Positions 36,201 through 50,500 of a DNA stretch of 64,000 nucleotides are shown here, one piece after another. The stretch's first letter is position 1, and every line of letters starts with the position of its first letter. The stretch is taken from contig CM020510.1 in NCBI GenBank assembly GCA_009823395.1, forward strand, positions 13,830,273 to 13,894,272. Reading direction: 5' to 3'. Origin of the DNA: Thamnaconus septentrionalis (lineage: Eukaryota > Chordata > Actinopteri > Tetraodontiformes > Monacanthidae). Below the pieces are notes generated by a model. That model was not told the origin of the DNA, did no database searches, and saw only the letters and a program-made list of their open reading frames with translations. Made by a program: the position numbers and the translations under genes.

Positions 36201-39200
36201 CTATGCAAGCACCAAATCTGTTAGTCTCTTTCAAATAATCTAGGATAGGGCCAAGTACCTGCAATTTAAGAAATATAGCTTGTTTTTCTTTCTTTCTTTT
36301 AAGAAATCTAGCAGATTAATCTCCTCTGCGATGGGATCTTTGGGGTGCAGGCCAACTGAGTACCTTTTTTTTTTCACTGCAAATATCCCAAGGAGCCCTC
36401 GTGGAGGATGAGTTGGTCTGCTTCCAGGCATTTAGTGAGGCTTTCAGGAATGAGGGATACATTACTGTGAAAACTTTGCCGTGCACCTCAGACTGTCCAA
36501 AACACCCTGCTGGGCTGCTCCAGTAAAACTCCATTCCTCTCTCACTGAGCCCCTGTATCTGTCTGGAAACAAATTTACATTTTCTGCTCGTTTTAAATTA
36601 AAAGTTGCTGTGTCTTTCTCAGAGCTGCTTGCTGTTAGTTGACTCAGTTACTTTGGAGGATGGGCAGACTCCATTGGTGCCTTATAGATTCTGTGTGGTT
36701 TTGGCATTGTTTGATGGCTTTTCCATTCCCATCCTCTGCTGAGATGGGGAACCATGTACTTATTTCATCATAATAACCCTTTGTGGTTTTATTGGAAACA
36801 GGGTCTGGTCAGTTTGGAGCGGCAAAGATGGTTGCTCACTAAGAGCAGGATTTACTGATGAAAGCGCTCAGGATTTACTCCAAAACGTTTTCTTCTTTTG
36901 AAACCTTTGTGACTTTAGTTTTCTTGTGATTCCTCTTTTGTTTCTCTGATTGTTTGACATCATGACCTGTCTTTTGGAACAGTGTTTTGAATGAGATCAT
37001 CATTGTGGCGAAGTGTGTTTTGCCAAAAAAAAATTCCTCATTTAATTCGACTCAGTTGTTTAATGTTGGGCAAAGCGATTCATGCATGGTGCCTTGCTGT
37101 CCTCACACTTGGACACGTGTAAAATACCCTCTTTGCTTTCAAGTTGAGACGGTCCGTGGTGGCATCTGGAGTGAAACAAGCTTCAGCAGAGTATCGCATC
37201 AGCAAGAGGTAAAGAAAGTGCCGTTTTCTGCTTGCTATGTGCTTGCATGCAACTGATGTGGCCTCAGTAGAATCTTATAATAATCGTGTATCAACGTTTC
37301 AAAACATTCAGCTGTATTTCATGCAGCTTAACTGGTTTTATCTCACATATTTCCCTGAATTCAGACTTAAAACCTCTGTGATCCATCTGCCTTGCAAGGT
37401 TACATCTGTTGTGCGTTGATTTGTCTTGGCGCTGTAGTTCATGGCTGAAGGGCGCAGCAGAGTCCACAGTAGGGAAGCTGGACCACAGGATCTCCATGCT
37501 CACAGGTCTCAATGTGAAGCATCCATATGGCGAGTACCTCCAAGTGGTGAATTACGGGATTGGAGGCCACTATGAGCCCCACTTTGATCACGCTACGGTA
37601 AGTTGACTGTGCAAATTGATTTGATGGTTCTCATGGCTAAAACTGTGCTGACAGCAACCCCTCATTTTTTTCCTCTTTCCAGTCACCGTCAAGTCCTGTG
37701 TACAAGCTGAAAACTGGGAACCGCATTGCAACTTTTATGATATATGTGAGTCTTGCTGTAACCATCTCACGACCCAGATAGCTGCCAGATTCCTTTTCCT
37801 GTTTTTTCCAAAGCCCTAATAAAAAACACAAAAGGCGGACAGTTTTTTGGCGGAAGCCGCCTCATAAATGAAACTAGATCTGACATCTTGACATAAACTG
37901 AAAAAGTGCTCTTATGAAAAACCGCAAGCTCAAACCAAGCTCTTCTGATTGTGATAATACTATATTACACATCTTTGAATCCAAAGAGTCTTTATCTGAT
38001 CTGCTTTCGATATGAATGAATATGTTCTTAACATTATAGCTAGGTTTGCAGTGTTTTAGTTGGTTTGGATAAAGATAATAAGACTTTCTGGGGAACGTGC
38101 ACGAGCGAGAAGTCGCTTCTAAACTCTGCACGCGGAGGAGAGACCGTCACTGAACTCTAATGGAATGTCCTTTTCCACAGCTCACCTCTGTCGAGGCAGG
38201 TGGCTCCACAGCCTTCATCTACGCCAACTTCAGCGTTCCTGTCATGGAGGTACAGAAGCTGAGCACAGCCTTGTTTGTCTATCGCCCCCTGCCCCCATGC
38301 ATGATCACTTTTCTCACTCTCACATTCTCTTGCACAGCTGTTAAAATGTTTAAAAAAAAAAAAAAAAGCTTCTGCAGCAAGAGCCACTGTTTTCTTTCAG
38401 CGTTGCTATTGTATAGCTGATCCTTGGTGGTCTATTGTGTTTGGCTTGTCCATAGTTGAGCAGGAGTGAAGAGTTCCCCAGATCCAGCATGAAATCATTC
38501 ATTCATCATTATCATTCAGATCATCTCACTTGATAATATAATATGTTCAAGCTTGGTTTTTAAGTTGAGCCTTTAAGTTGCTAAATTGCAAATGTTTGTT
38601 TTTGCTCCCTGAAACAGATTGCCAAACAAAACAGAACACTTGGAGACATGTAGGAAACTTTGCTGGCTCGTTTCGCTATTTAGCAACACTCAGAGCAAAT
38701 GACTCAGGGATTAATGCCGTTAAATTCAAGAAAAGTTTGTCACGAAAATAACATGTAATTTATTTAAACCGTACATTTCATCCAACAGAACGCTGCCATC
38801 TTCTGGTGGAACCTCCACAGAAATGGTCAGGGAGATGAGGACACGTTGCATGCTGGCTGTCCGGTGCTTATTGGGGACAAATGGGGTAAGAGTCCAGTTA
38901 CGTCAACAGCAACCAAAAACTCGAGGAAGGAGGTTGGCTTTGACACAGCTTTGCATTACAACCATTGGTTGATTCCACAGCCATCCAGGATTCATCTCTT
39001 GTATTCCACCAAAGCCAATTTACAATGTGTTTGCCACATCTGTGCCATATTAAGTGATGCACAGAGTGCAGATTTTAAGCCGAGGGCTCTTCTGGGACAA
39101 ACATCTGCTCCTAATTGACCCAGACAATCAAATCATGGACCAAATGTTGACAAACTTAAATCAGAGCAGCTAATTTCAATTTATTCTTACCAGTATGCAT

Positions 39201-39352
39201 GTCCATTTTTAGAAATCAATGCAGAGACTAAGCTTATTTAGACATTGTTTATCTGTTTGAGTGTTCTTCTCTGTCTTCCAGTGGCAAATAAGTGGATCCA
39301 TGAATATGGCCAAGAGTTCCTGCATCCCTGCAGCTTGAAGTGTGATGAGTGA
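31469..39352 (+). CDS. p4ha3: Prolyl 4-hydroxylase subunit alpha-3
   Basis: Thirteen coding exons: 31469-31656, 32976-33130, 33283-33506, 34801-34950, 35034-35085, 35211-35368, 35693-35869, 37144-37208, 37438-37597, 37683-37745, 38181-38249, 38789-38885 and 39282-39352. Total 542 aa (human P4HA3 544), all phases consistent. The product hydroxylates proline in collagen-like repeats in the ER, using 2-oxoglutarate, Fe(II) and ascorbate, with PDI as partner. A signal peptide is seen at residues 1-24 (MNWSTCVYYCWSLMAVAVMP), then the N-terminal and TPR-like peptide-binding regions (LSGDDCFQVGKVAYEQEDYY). The catalytic domain follows, with the iron ligands in YEPHFDHAT (H438, D440), H508 in DTLHAGCPVL and the 2-oxoglutarate lysine K518 in IGDKW. 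The C-terminus is cytosine-rich and lacks an obvious KDEL, as expected for an alpha subunit. An upstream in-frame ATG at 31403 would add a low-complexity stretch before the signal peptide and was not used. Confidence 0.95.
33210..33253. repeat. (CA)22 microsatellite in p4ha3 intron 2
   Basis: Forty-four bases of CA about 30 bases before the acceptor of exon 3, in a short intron of 152 bases. Confidence 0.9.
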
Positions 39353-41524
39353 CCTGGACGGACAACTGTGCCTCTGCGAGCCTGAGAGAGAGAGAGAGAG
39401 GCATGCAGAGTGAAGCTGGGAGCCAGAAAACCGTGCCTACAAGCAGGCAGAGGACTGGGAGGGCCTGCATCTCTGATTGGAGCCCGCGGTCCCCCGGGAA
39501 CCTGAGGTGTGCAGCGGCAGTCTGCTGCAGATGGATAGCACAAGGCTTCGAGGTGTCACGGAGAACCAGTGGGGGCCACTGGCAATCAGCCCCACAGGCC
39601 AATTGCTTTCTGGCTCGTGCAGGCCGGTTCCTGCAGAATGAGAGAGGTCTCTGCCTCCGCACACAGGGCTGGTTTCAGTTAACTCTGCAGGGTTCTGTTC
39701 CTCCTGAGACCTGAAATATGGACCGTCTACCCTACACTGGCCCTTCTGTCAGGTCAGCCATCGCAAATCAGATCAGCACAACGGAACTTGTTTAGAAGTG
39801 TTACTTCTCATCTTTATGCAGATGTTTATACAGATTTCTGCCATGACAGACAAAATTTCTGTTCAAATAGCGTTGCCCCTAATGTTGAATTGGGTGGGGG
39901 AAAAAAACACTGAACTATTTTTCAGTAAAACACTGGAACAGCAGTGCAATAAACTGACAGAGGAATAGTCATTGTTAAGAGTGGAACACTTCAAAAATAA
40001 TTACTTGAAGGAGATAAATTGAGTTCAAGAGGTTAAAGATGACAAAGTGCAGATTCAGTAGAGAACTGGGTTGGAGTTTCTCTGTTGTAGGTCATCACGT
40101 CAGACCTCTGGTGTTCCTGTTCAGACTGGTGCCCTGACTCACACAAACCAGTCAGTATGAGAGAGCAAGTTTATACCAAGCTGGAAAAAATGTAATGTGT
40201 TCAACAGTCTAATAAAGCACATCGGTTGCATTCCTCAGCCTTTTTGTAAGTCGATGATTCATCATTTACTTCCTGCCCACTGATTGGTCACCTGTCTGTT
40301 CCTGCTTTAAAGCAGAGACTAGCTTCCACTCAAATTAAATGTTTTGAACTAAGTGGGTCATAATATCTTTTAAATGAGGTTGAACTGCCTCAGTGTTTGA
40401 GCATGACTGATGAGGAACTGCCACATGTGACCTTTAGGGGGGAATCTTTTGGAATAAACAATGTTAGTGTTATTTATGTGTTCCCATTGGAATGAAAATT
40501 ATTGATAAATATCTTAAATTGATTAAATATCTTTGTCGGTCTTCTTAAAGCCTGAAAAAAACAAAAAAACAAGCCTGTTACCGCTAACAGGCTGAGTGAG
40601 TTTCACGAAGTGCTTCTCTGATGCACCAGCACTGTCACGTGTCATCACTGTTACCATGATCACCACAACAAACATGCCTCAAGAGGAGCTGTTGCTATGC
40701 AAGGGCATACCAAAACTACCTCTAGCATACATGCCAGGGCTGTTGGCCCACCTCAACAGGCTGCCATTCATACACAAGGCTTTGTAAACTTGATTGTAGT
40801 TTTTGGCTTGGACAGATAGCAAAATAAGATGCTGGGAGATTAAAAAAGTTCTACATCCAGTGAAAAAATATTGATTTTATAGACAATGAACACTTGACTT
40901 TAAATGCTAGGGTCATACAGTCAGGAGGTAATCCCAGTCAGTGGCCGCCTTGAAACAAATATGTCTAAATGCTGCCCTCTGCTGGTATTTTCAAAGATTG
41001 CTTGCAAAAACTTTTTTTTTTTCATTCAAAACACATTCTCAAAATGTGTGCTTTAGGTATGTACCTTTATTTAATAACGTTCTGACTGTGGAATTTAATT
41101 TCCAACACTTTGATCTGAATATTAATTGATTTGGTATATATTTCTGTTGATATGTATTTCCTTGTCTGCAAGTGTCCCTTTACATCATAGGCTCAGATAG
41201 ATTCAATAGCAATAGCTATTTACTGGCCATAGGAACTTGTCCTGTACCGAAAACCTATAAATGTGGCGGGTAGTAAAGAACATGAACAGAAACGAACGCG
41301 TCTTGCGTCAAAAAACTCAATTTCCCATAATGCCTGTGAAAGGCCGCGGAGGCGGGGACGGGCGTCGTTGCTCGGAAACGTTTTTGCGCGCTGCCGTTCG
41401 TACGAGTGCTTGTGTATGTGTATCTCACGCTCAGTTATTGTGATTAACATGACGCCAGTTATCGGTTCTCTCCCTCCTTGGGTTAGTTAGGAACTCCCGA
41501 CATGCTAATTCATGGAGCTGAGGG
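39353..41524. other. p4ha3 3' UTR, intergenic DNA and c2cd3 leader
   Basis: Polyadenylation signals AATAAA at 39948-39953 and 40211-40216 are candidates for p4ha3. The part from about 41260 is richer in CG and holds the presumed c2cd3 promoter and leader. No other coding sequence was recognised. Confidence 0.55.
39948..39953 (+). terminator. Polyadenylation signal, p4ha3
   Basis: AATAAA about 600 bases past the p4ha3 stop; a second one lies at 40211-40216. Which is used cannot be told from the sequence. Confidence 0.5.
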
Positions 41525-44500
41525 ATGAAGAGCAGAAAACAGAGTTCCGCTAAAGCAGAAAATACCACAAGAAAAGGTAAAGTGTTGTTAGCTTAACTTC
41601 TTGCGAGTGACACTAAGTAGGTAGCATTAGCTGTTAGCGTCAGCTGTCAGTCCCGCTTCGGCTTCGTAGATAATTCTAGCGGTATCCTCTACGTTCACGC
41701 TTTATCCTCGGTCAATATCCTTCGAATGTGTTATTATTGTTGTTAGTTTTTAAGAAGACCTGCAATTGTTCTCACGAAATACTGGAGCATCTCGAAACTA
41801 CATTAAAGTACGTTTTCGGCTATTGAGTATTCGGACCTACTTTCTTCCGCTACTTACAGTTTCTGCTGTGTATTAAAGATGCAGTTTGTTTTAGCGTTTT
41901 GTTCACAACACTCAACGTTCTTAATAGCTCATTCACAATGATTTGGGCTTCTGTTTTGTGTCGTCGAAATGACACATTTTTACTGGTCTATTATTAAATA
42001 TACATCATTGTGACAACTACAAATACTTATGTGTTAACACATTATTTTCTGTGATATCATATCCTTTTTCCTGCAGAATGTCTCTTACTTTTGACCTTTT
42101 CTGACATATTCAACTTTGTTTTTATTACGCCAAGATTTGTATTGTAATAAAAACGTAAAGTATGCTGTATCTCTGCAGCCCAGAGCGATGTGGTCCCCTC
42201 TACTAGCCTCCCCCCTCTAGTTGAGGGCCAGCTGAGATGCTTCCTGCGAGCGACAGTGAGCCAGGTAGAATGGATGGTACAGAAGCCTCCGTCTGCAACA
42301 TTTGTGAGGCTGCGCTGGTGGGGAGAGTCATCCGACGGGACGCATTTCTTTCCAAAGGATGCATCGCAACCACATCAGAAGACAGTAAAAACCACAACTC
42401 GCTTCCCTATCCGCTGTGGGCCAAAGCAGTTTACCTCATACCTTACAGGTAACTAAAGAAGTGACTTAACGTGTGCCCTCTAGGGCGTTTGGAATCTGCC
42501 ACTAACCAGTTGCTGTTATGTAGACATGGTCTCTCTGGTGCTCGAAGTGCTGACGAAACCGGAACACTTGCCCATTGCACGAGCACAGGTTGCAGGCATC
42601 TCTCAGCTCTCGCTAAACCAACCCATCAGCGGGTTTTACACTCTCGTGTCACCCTCGTCTGACAAACTGGGAGAGTTACAGGTCGGTGAAAATAAGTTTT
42701 ACATATTCTCAGCAGGGATTAATAGCTGCTCAGGTATACCTGTCAAATATGTTCAGTTCATGTCCTAAGCAGATATATGTAAGTCACTATAAGTTTCTTC
42801 TCATCTCCTCTACTCTACTCTCAGGTTTCACTTCGTTTGGAGCCTCTGACTGAAGCGTATGACTCCAGGGGTTCTGTTCTAAACTCAGATATGAGACGTC
42901 CAGCTAGCGCTGTGAGTCTACCAATACCAGCCAGATCACATTTGGCTGGTAGTGAAAAGGAGTCAGCTGGAGGCAGTGGCCGAAGCACACCAAGGTCTGA
43001 AGCTATTACCGATATAGGTTTCAGTCAACCATTGATATAAATGAATGGTAGCCATCATTTGTGTATTATTTATCTAAATAATCAGTTATAATTTAAAAAT
43101 CGACTAAAAGTAATAACAGTTGATGCCGGTGCGTCAATAACTCTTATTAAAAAAGATATTTGATTCACATATTTAAGATACATGAGGAGTAAAATATCTC
43201 TGTTTTTATCTATTATTTTTGCAGAGGGAAAGACCACTTATATTTCCAGAATGCCCGGAAACACATCGAGCACTCTCTTGAGAATGAGGAGGAGGTGGCA
43301 GCAAAGAGCTCTCACGATTGTAAACAGGCTATAAATCCCTCAGGCCAGGAGCCGAGTGATCAAACAAGCAATGATATCCTCTCAGGTCGGTTGACGACGA
43401 CTCTGGTGCAAAATATCTTCATCCTTGTCAAATATTAGATTATTTCCCTATTTCAGTTCTTCTAGAACGTGGGAACAAGTTGAGAGATGCCATGGTGGCA
43501 TCAGCTTTAAAGGGAGATCTAGATGCTGCTCAGGCTCTGAAAGATACTCCTCTGCCTCTCCCAAAGGATAACATCATTCCACCCCCCAGGTTAGTCTTCA
43601 GAGGTATATCTGTATGCATATTTTAATCATTTAATAATCAATTTTTTTTGTATTCAACAAACTACTCTTATCTTACTATTGTTTTTTCAGGCCAATTTCT
43701 TCCCAATCTGAGATGTTTCTTCAAAATGTTCTTCACGATGATTCACTGCTTAAACACACTCCAGATGTCACTGAGTGTGCTTTACATTGTCCTGCTGATC
43801 TGGATACCAGGGTTGTGGATCTGCTCCTCAATAGGTATGTTGTGCTTTTATTAATTTATTTTTCTTTCCCTCTTCAGCACTAATCATTCTCTCTTATTTC
43901 TCTTCAGCTTAAACTCATCCTCTTTGCCCTTTTTGGACGATGAGAAGCTCTTGCACGAGTCTCTGTCCGGCCACAGCAGTGTCTGCGGGGACAGCGACCT
44001 GACAGATCTGCAGTACGATCAGAGCTTACTTGAAAATTTGTTCTACAAAACCCCTGTGAGTAGATTATTTTCTAACTTTCTGCTTCATGTCTATTATTAA
44101 TTGGTGTCCATGAGAAGTTCAATAAAGTCTTTGTTTTCTTTTAGATGTCTGATTTGGGACCAAGTGACAGTGAGAAGAAGAGTCCAGAAAAGGTGTCTTC
44201 AAGGAAAAAGCAGCCTAGACTGAAGATGCGCGGAGGGTGGGGAGTTTTCCTTGCACCCTAAAATCTAAACATTTTAAAATTAGTATGTTGTCCAAGAGAA
44301 ACAGTTGTTTGTTGTGCCTTGGCTGTGTTTAGGCAAAACCTGGAGCCTCAGCAGTGTAGAGAGGTGGCTGGTACCACTCCTGTGCTGAGTGCAGAGCAGA
44401 TGTCTTTGCTGAGTTCCATCCGACTTGCACGAGTGACCATCAGCTCGCTGACTGTTCCAGCGAGCAGCTCAGCCACCACACTTCAAAAGAAGTCGAGTAA

Positions 44501-47500
44501 AGGAAAACCCCCAGCATCTGCCAACAAAAAATGGTAAGCAAGTACCCTTGCTTTATTCTGCTATCTTTAAAGATATTGTTGGTATCGTGATGAACGACTC
44601 CTCTCTTTTCCCAGCACATATTTTATAGAATACGCACTTCCTGCGAGCTCGGCTTCAAATCGACGTGATCTGAGTGAAAATGGAAATTGCAGCGCAACCA
44701 GAGTTGTTTCCAGAAAAAGCATTGGAGGAAGTATGAACTGTCACATTTTATTGTTTTTGCTTTGATAAAAACAGATTCCACGAAACACAGAATCTGATGA
44801 ACTTTGATCCTTTTAACCTTGTGCTCCCCTTCATTTTCAGTGGTGAAGTTTGACCATCAGTCAGTGGTTCCTGTTCACCTCAGTGCAGCTGCAGCTGAAC
44901 AGTGGTTAGAAACTGATCTGATTTTTAAGATTTACTCAAGAAACAGCGACCAAAAGAAAGTGAGTGTGTTTGGACTAACCAGCACAGATTGTCTGAAAGG
45001 CTCTGCCCATATTTAGTCATTGCAACTGCTAACTCTGTATTTGCCTGTCACTCAGCCTGTTCCAATTGGTAAGGCAGTTCACCCACTGCACTGTCTGCTG
45101 CTGGGTAAGCAGCTGAGCCAGTCACTTGTCCTGCCTGTACAGAGCATTGAAGGAAACACAGATGTGGATGTGGGACCTCTTAAGGTAATGTATGTTTATC
45201 TTGGAAAATATTATTACCAAACCATTTGTAGGCCCAACAGAACCCGAGACCTTTTGCTCAAGGTGTCTAATAGAACAGTCTATTGAATCAGTGCATGAAT
45301 GTGATTGTTATCAGGGCAATGCTACCTTGTATTTGGACTTTTTTTAAAAAAAAATGTAACTAACTGGAGATATCATTTTTGAATTATGTCAATTGTTGAG
45401 TAGACTGTTGACTGTCTACATTCTTCTTCCTCTGCAGGTGTCTCTCGAGCTTCTTCCTCCCAACAGAGACTTCTCCTCGGAAAGAAATAAAAATAAAGTG
45501 GTTCTGAGCGACAAACCGCCTATGCAGGTGGCTCTTAGTCCACAACGTAAGACCAGCCCCAGGACCCAACAGTTAGACAGTGGCGGCGAGGAGTTACCTG
45601 CTGAATCATTTGAAGACTCAAGGCTTCCTGTTTGGACTCTTGAAGAACCAACAAAGGAAGCCTTTTCCCAACCTGAGCTCCAAACATCTCATGGATTACA
45701 GCAGCAGCAGCATCAAGAGGAGGAGGAGCAGGACTCGGAAATCCTGTTGCACACTTTACTCATGGTACCAGATGGAAAGAACTTCAGCTGTGGGTCGATG
45801 AAGGCTCCAAACGTGTACCTGAACTGCAAACTGTTCTGGTGTGATGAGATCGCAAGATCAGTCGTCAGCTGGGGTCAACCTAATCCGAGCTTCAGTTTTA
45901 TTCAGGTTCGTGTTCCTGTTCTGTCCAGTTTTTTACACGGCTGCGTTTATTCTCATTTTTGTGATGCTGCTGACTCACGCAACCTCACGTCATCCATTCT
46001 CAGGTGACTCCTGTCACCTTGACATCTAAACTGATGGAGCGCATGAAGAACAACATGATGGTTATAGAGGTGTGGCAAAAGATGGGGAGTTCAGTGGAGG
46101 ATCAGCTGCTCGGCTTGGTCAAACTGCCTCTTCACCAGTTCTTTATGTCCTTCAGGCAAGTTGCACCATTGTCATTGTGCACAGATTGTACATTTTGACT
46201 GATATATCTAAAACTCATCCTCTCTTTCTCTCAGGGATGCAAAGGTTGCCCACCTCCTGCTGCAGGCGCAGTACCCTGTTCTAGGGGTGGACGGCTACAT
46301 GCCCGTCGTGGATGTTTTCTCAGGAAGATGTAAAGGAAATCTCAGGGTGGTTCTGGCGATGGGACAATGGGAGCAGATCATTTCTCTGCAGCGCACGAGG
46401 GCCGAAGAATGTGACTCTGCGCCTCATCTCACGAGGCCCGTTCACCTGCTCGATCATTTGCCTCACTCAGGCGCAAAAGTCAGTTTTGATTTCGGAGGCG
46501 TCAACCTTCTGCCTGATCTTGACGTTAAACTCACATGCTTTCTTGCAGCTCAAAAAACAAATGCACCATTTAATGCAGGGTCACAGTGTACAAATGTGCA
46601 CAAGAACTATCTAAAATTATATTCAAGTTGGGGTTTGAGTATGAAATACGCTGAATGTTCTCTGCTGTATTTCCCCCCAGGTGATAGCGACTACTAAGGC
46701 AGTGATGAGAGAGCATTTGTTCATAATACGGGTGGACAAAGTAAACGGGCTGACACCACTGCAGTCCACAGTGTGGGGCGAGGCAGACTGCTACATCCAG
46801 TACAGTTTCCCACACCAGGAGGGCGACTGCACTGCACCAGTGGACCAAAATCTCATCCAGACAGGTGAGTGAAATTCGTTCTTAACAAAAACACTACTGA
46901 CATCACCAGAGGGGAAATGATGGATTCGCCCAACCAGCTTCTTCTCTCTTTCAAGGTGTGAACCTAAAGATGTTTCGAACCACAACAACACTGTGTGTCC
47001 CCGACCCCTTGTTCGGTCACACTGAGACTCACGTGCTGGTGGCTCCTGAGGACGTTCCTGTCCAGAGGCTGCTGCTCAGCTCACTGTCCACCCAGGGACT
47101 CAGCAATGGCGGTGGCGTTCAGTTTGAAGTGTGGTGCAGGTGTGTGGTCGCAAAGATAGAAAAGTAATAGGTTTTAATATCTAAAAGACCCCAGTGATTT
47201 GGGTTTTTGATCAGTCTGCCTGATCATTGATTGTAGTTTTTTGTGGGTTTTTTTTTCGTCATCAGGTATTATTATCCAAATGTGCGGGATCAGCTGGTGG
47301 CCAAGGGAACGCTGCCGTTGTCCAAGCTGTGCGCCATGGTCACAGTGCAGCAGCAGCATCCCGACGAGCCTCAGATCTTCTCCCTGCCCCTGATTCCCAG
47401 AACAGATGGCCTAACTGAGCTTCAGCCTCGGCCCTCAGGTAAACTGAGGCACATCGCCAAAACTATAATATTACTTGGCAAACGTATCCAGTCTTTGAAA

Positions 47501-50500
47501 CGCTGTGTCTGTCTGTTTCATTTTCCCCAGGCCTGCTGGACGTGTGCATTCGGTACAAGCACAGACCAGTGAGGACCGCAGTGCATCCGGGTGGAGGAGC
47601 AGCTTCTCCTTCTGTGACGCTCGTGGTTCAGGTGCACAGAGTGTCAGGTCTTCAGGCTGCTGCAAGGTACCTTACCACTGCTGTCCTTCTGGCTGTAGTT
47701 TCTTACGTCCTCACCTGGAAATGTGTCATTTATTGGGTTTTTGCGACAATAAAGCAGATGACGGTGATAAATTTGAATTTTTTTTTCATACGTTTTCTAA
47801 TATTCTATTGTTGTTATTCACATTATGTCATACCAATTTTATGTTCCTCACTGCGCCTCTGCATTTACATTTTAGGTTCATCTCCGAACGAGATGAAAGG
47901 TTCGGCCATTTGGCCAGCGCTGCCCTCAACACGTACGTCACGGTGCAGCTGTCGTTCCTGCCCGCAAGTGAGCGGAGTTGCACCCGAATAGCCGGCGAGA
48001 CTTACTGCCCAGAGTTCGACCACCACATGGAGGTGCCGTGTGACCTGCTGCTTCGGAGCAGCGGCGGCGAAAGCCGCAGCCTGGCCGAGCAACTGGAGGG
48101 AGCGTCTGTTCTCTTCACCGTGTGGAACAGAGACACTCAAAAAGGTTTAAAAGAAAAAGATTTTCATTCCTTTTGAGTCATGGCAGCAATAACAAATACA
48201 CAATGCTGTGGTGGCATACATATATATTCTGTATAGAAAACATTTTTTGAACTTTAACTTTTTTTTTTTCTTCTTTCTTTTTAGCCGCTCTCTGTATCAA
48301 GCCTAAAGATGTGATGCTGGGCACAGTGAACGTACCACTGGCTGATCTCATCCATAAAAGAACAGGTACACTCTACTTCTTCACCGTTGCACTTGCTTGT
48401 TTTGAATGAATGAAAGAATGAATGAAGGAGTAGTTTATTTCGGTTACAATATACAACACTTAAATTTTGGCAAAAAACATTTGCACACAAATTTGTAACA
48501 GTTTGTATTTTTTAACAAACTGTGTAGCCAAAAAAGGAGTATTGCCTGAAGCTGAGACTGGTTTTTGCCTATCCTGTACAAACCATAAGATACCACAAGA
48601 GAAGAACCCAGAATAGCAGTAATCATTTTTCATTGTAATCCTGAATTGTTTTACCTTTCAGTGATTTTTTGAAACTTCCGCTTTTAAACATCAAGGTATC
48701 TCCGGATGGTTCGGAGTGGTGCCACCTGAGGAAACTTGCTCCTCTCAGCACCAGCACGTGTTGGTCGGGGGCCTTAACATCTCCGTCAGGTTTGCCCATC
48801 ACTCGGACAGAGACAGAGTCACACAGGCTGCTCAGGCTGGCGGCTGGGAAACAGTCTGGAATGATGTTCAGGAGCGCCAGGATGCTTGGACAGAAAGCAG
48901 GAAGAGCATTTCTCTGACGGTGTCCATGCCTCGGGTGTGGTTACCGGTGCACTGTTTGCTCCTGCCGGCTCACGGCGAGCTCCAGCGCTCCACGTACTGC
49001 TACTTCAGGTACAAGCTCTACCACCAGGAGGCCTTCTGCTCCCAGATGAAGCATCCGTCCGTCCAGGACGGCCAGGCCACGGTGACCTTCCAGGGAAGCA
49101 GCTCAGTGGAGCTGAGGAGCACGCAGCCCCTCGTGTGGTATCTCCAGGAAGAGAAGCTAGAGGTGCAGGTGTGGGTTGCTTTCACAAAGGACAAAACCCA
49201 AAGACCCCGAGACACGGACCGACTGGTGGGCTCGGCCTTTGTTGATCTGTCTGCTTTGGCAAACGCATCCAAGGAGAAAATCACACTCAGCGGTGAGAAA
49301 TGATTCAGCCGTGTTAAATTAAAGTGACTTCTGATTGGCTGCACAAATCAACATGTCTATTTTTGTGTGTGTGTGTCTTTACAGGGGTGTACCCGCTGTT
49401 CAGAAGGTCCGCTGCAGACCTACAAGGAGCCGCTGTTAGGGTTCACATCACTGGCGTCTTCACCGAGGAGGACTGGGACGCATCCGCAAGGCCGATGGAC
49501 CCTGACAGTGAGGGTGAGCGCCTCCCAGAGGGGGCGGAGCTCATCCCAGAGGGGGCAGAGCTCATCGCAGAAGACACCAATCTCATGTCGGAGGAGGCAG
49601 AAGCAGAAGATCCAACCCCTTCAACCGAAACTCCCAAAGAGACGGAGGCGAAGCCCGACTGCAAGACGACCAGAGCGACTCCAGACTTCACAGCAGTGCA
49701 GCGAGCGGCCGTCACAGAGGACGAGTCTTTCCCCGTCACTGTCGCCGTGGACCAGGCGATGCACCTCAATCTGAACGGTTGGTTTGCAAAAAAAAAAAAA
49801 AAAATTGTTGTTTCTTCCGTCTGTCTTTCAAATCAAACCAATCTTGGCTCGGTCTTGCAGGCTGCCGTCTGGCAGAGCGAGGCGAGAGTTTGCCGTGCTG
49901 CTGCGTCTCGTACATCACCGCCGACGCCACCGAGCCGACGACCACTGCTGTCACAGCGAGCAGCGACTGCCCTGTGTGGAACCATCAGCACCAGTGCAGG
50001 TGGAGTAAGACGAAAGGCCACGTATATTATTATTATAGATATTATTTTCTAAAATTGTTTTACATTTCATTCAGGAATTATTTTCTTTTCGTGTTCTTGT
50101 CATTATTTCTTAATAAAGCCTTTGCTGTTTGAGGCTCTCTGTGATGCTCGGCTGATTTGTCGCCTATTTTACAGACTTTCAAAGCAGCTGTTAGTTGCTC
50201 CTCAAGAATATCTGGTGTTCAAAGTCTGGCACAGAGGAGGTAAGAGCATTTCTGCCCAAAGGATTTATGTTGCGTTGATCTGTTGGTGTGTCCCTTCCTT
50301 CATTTATTCACTGGAGATGTTTTACAGACGTGGAGCGGGTGATTGGATTTGCCTCGGTGGACCTTTCCCCCTTGCTGTCCGGCTTCCATTCAGTGTGTGG
50401 TTGGTACAACATCACCGACCTGAGCGGTCAGTGCCACGGCCAGCTGAAAGTGTCCGTCACTCCTCTAAGGCCGCTCCATGATCTCAGAGGGCAGAGGAAG

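Noticed and set aside
49367..49774. 135-codon alternative frame in c2cd3 exon 24
   Set aside because: A shadow of the real exon, rich in Arg/Ser/Gln from frame shifting; only the C2CD3 frame joins in phase to exons 23 and 25.
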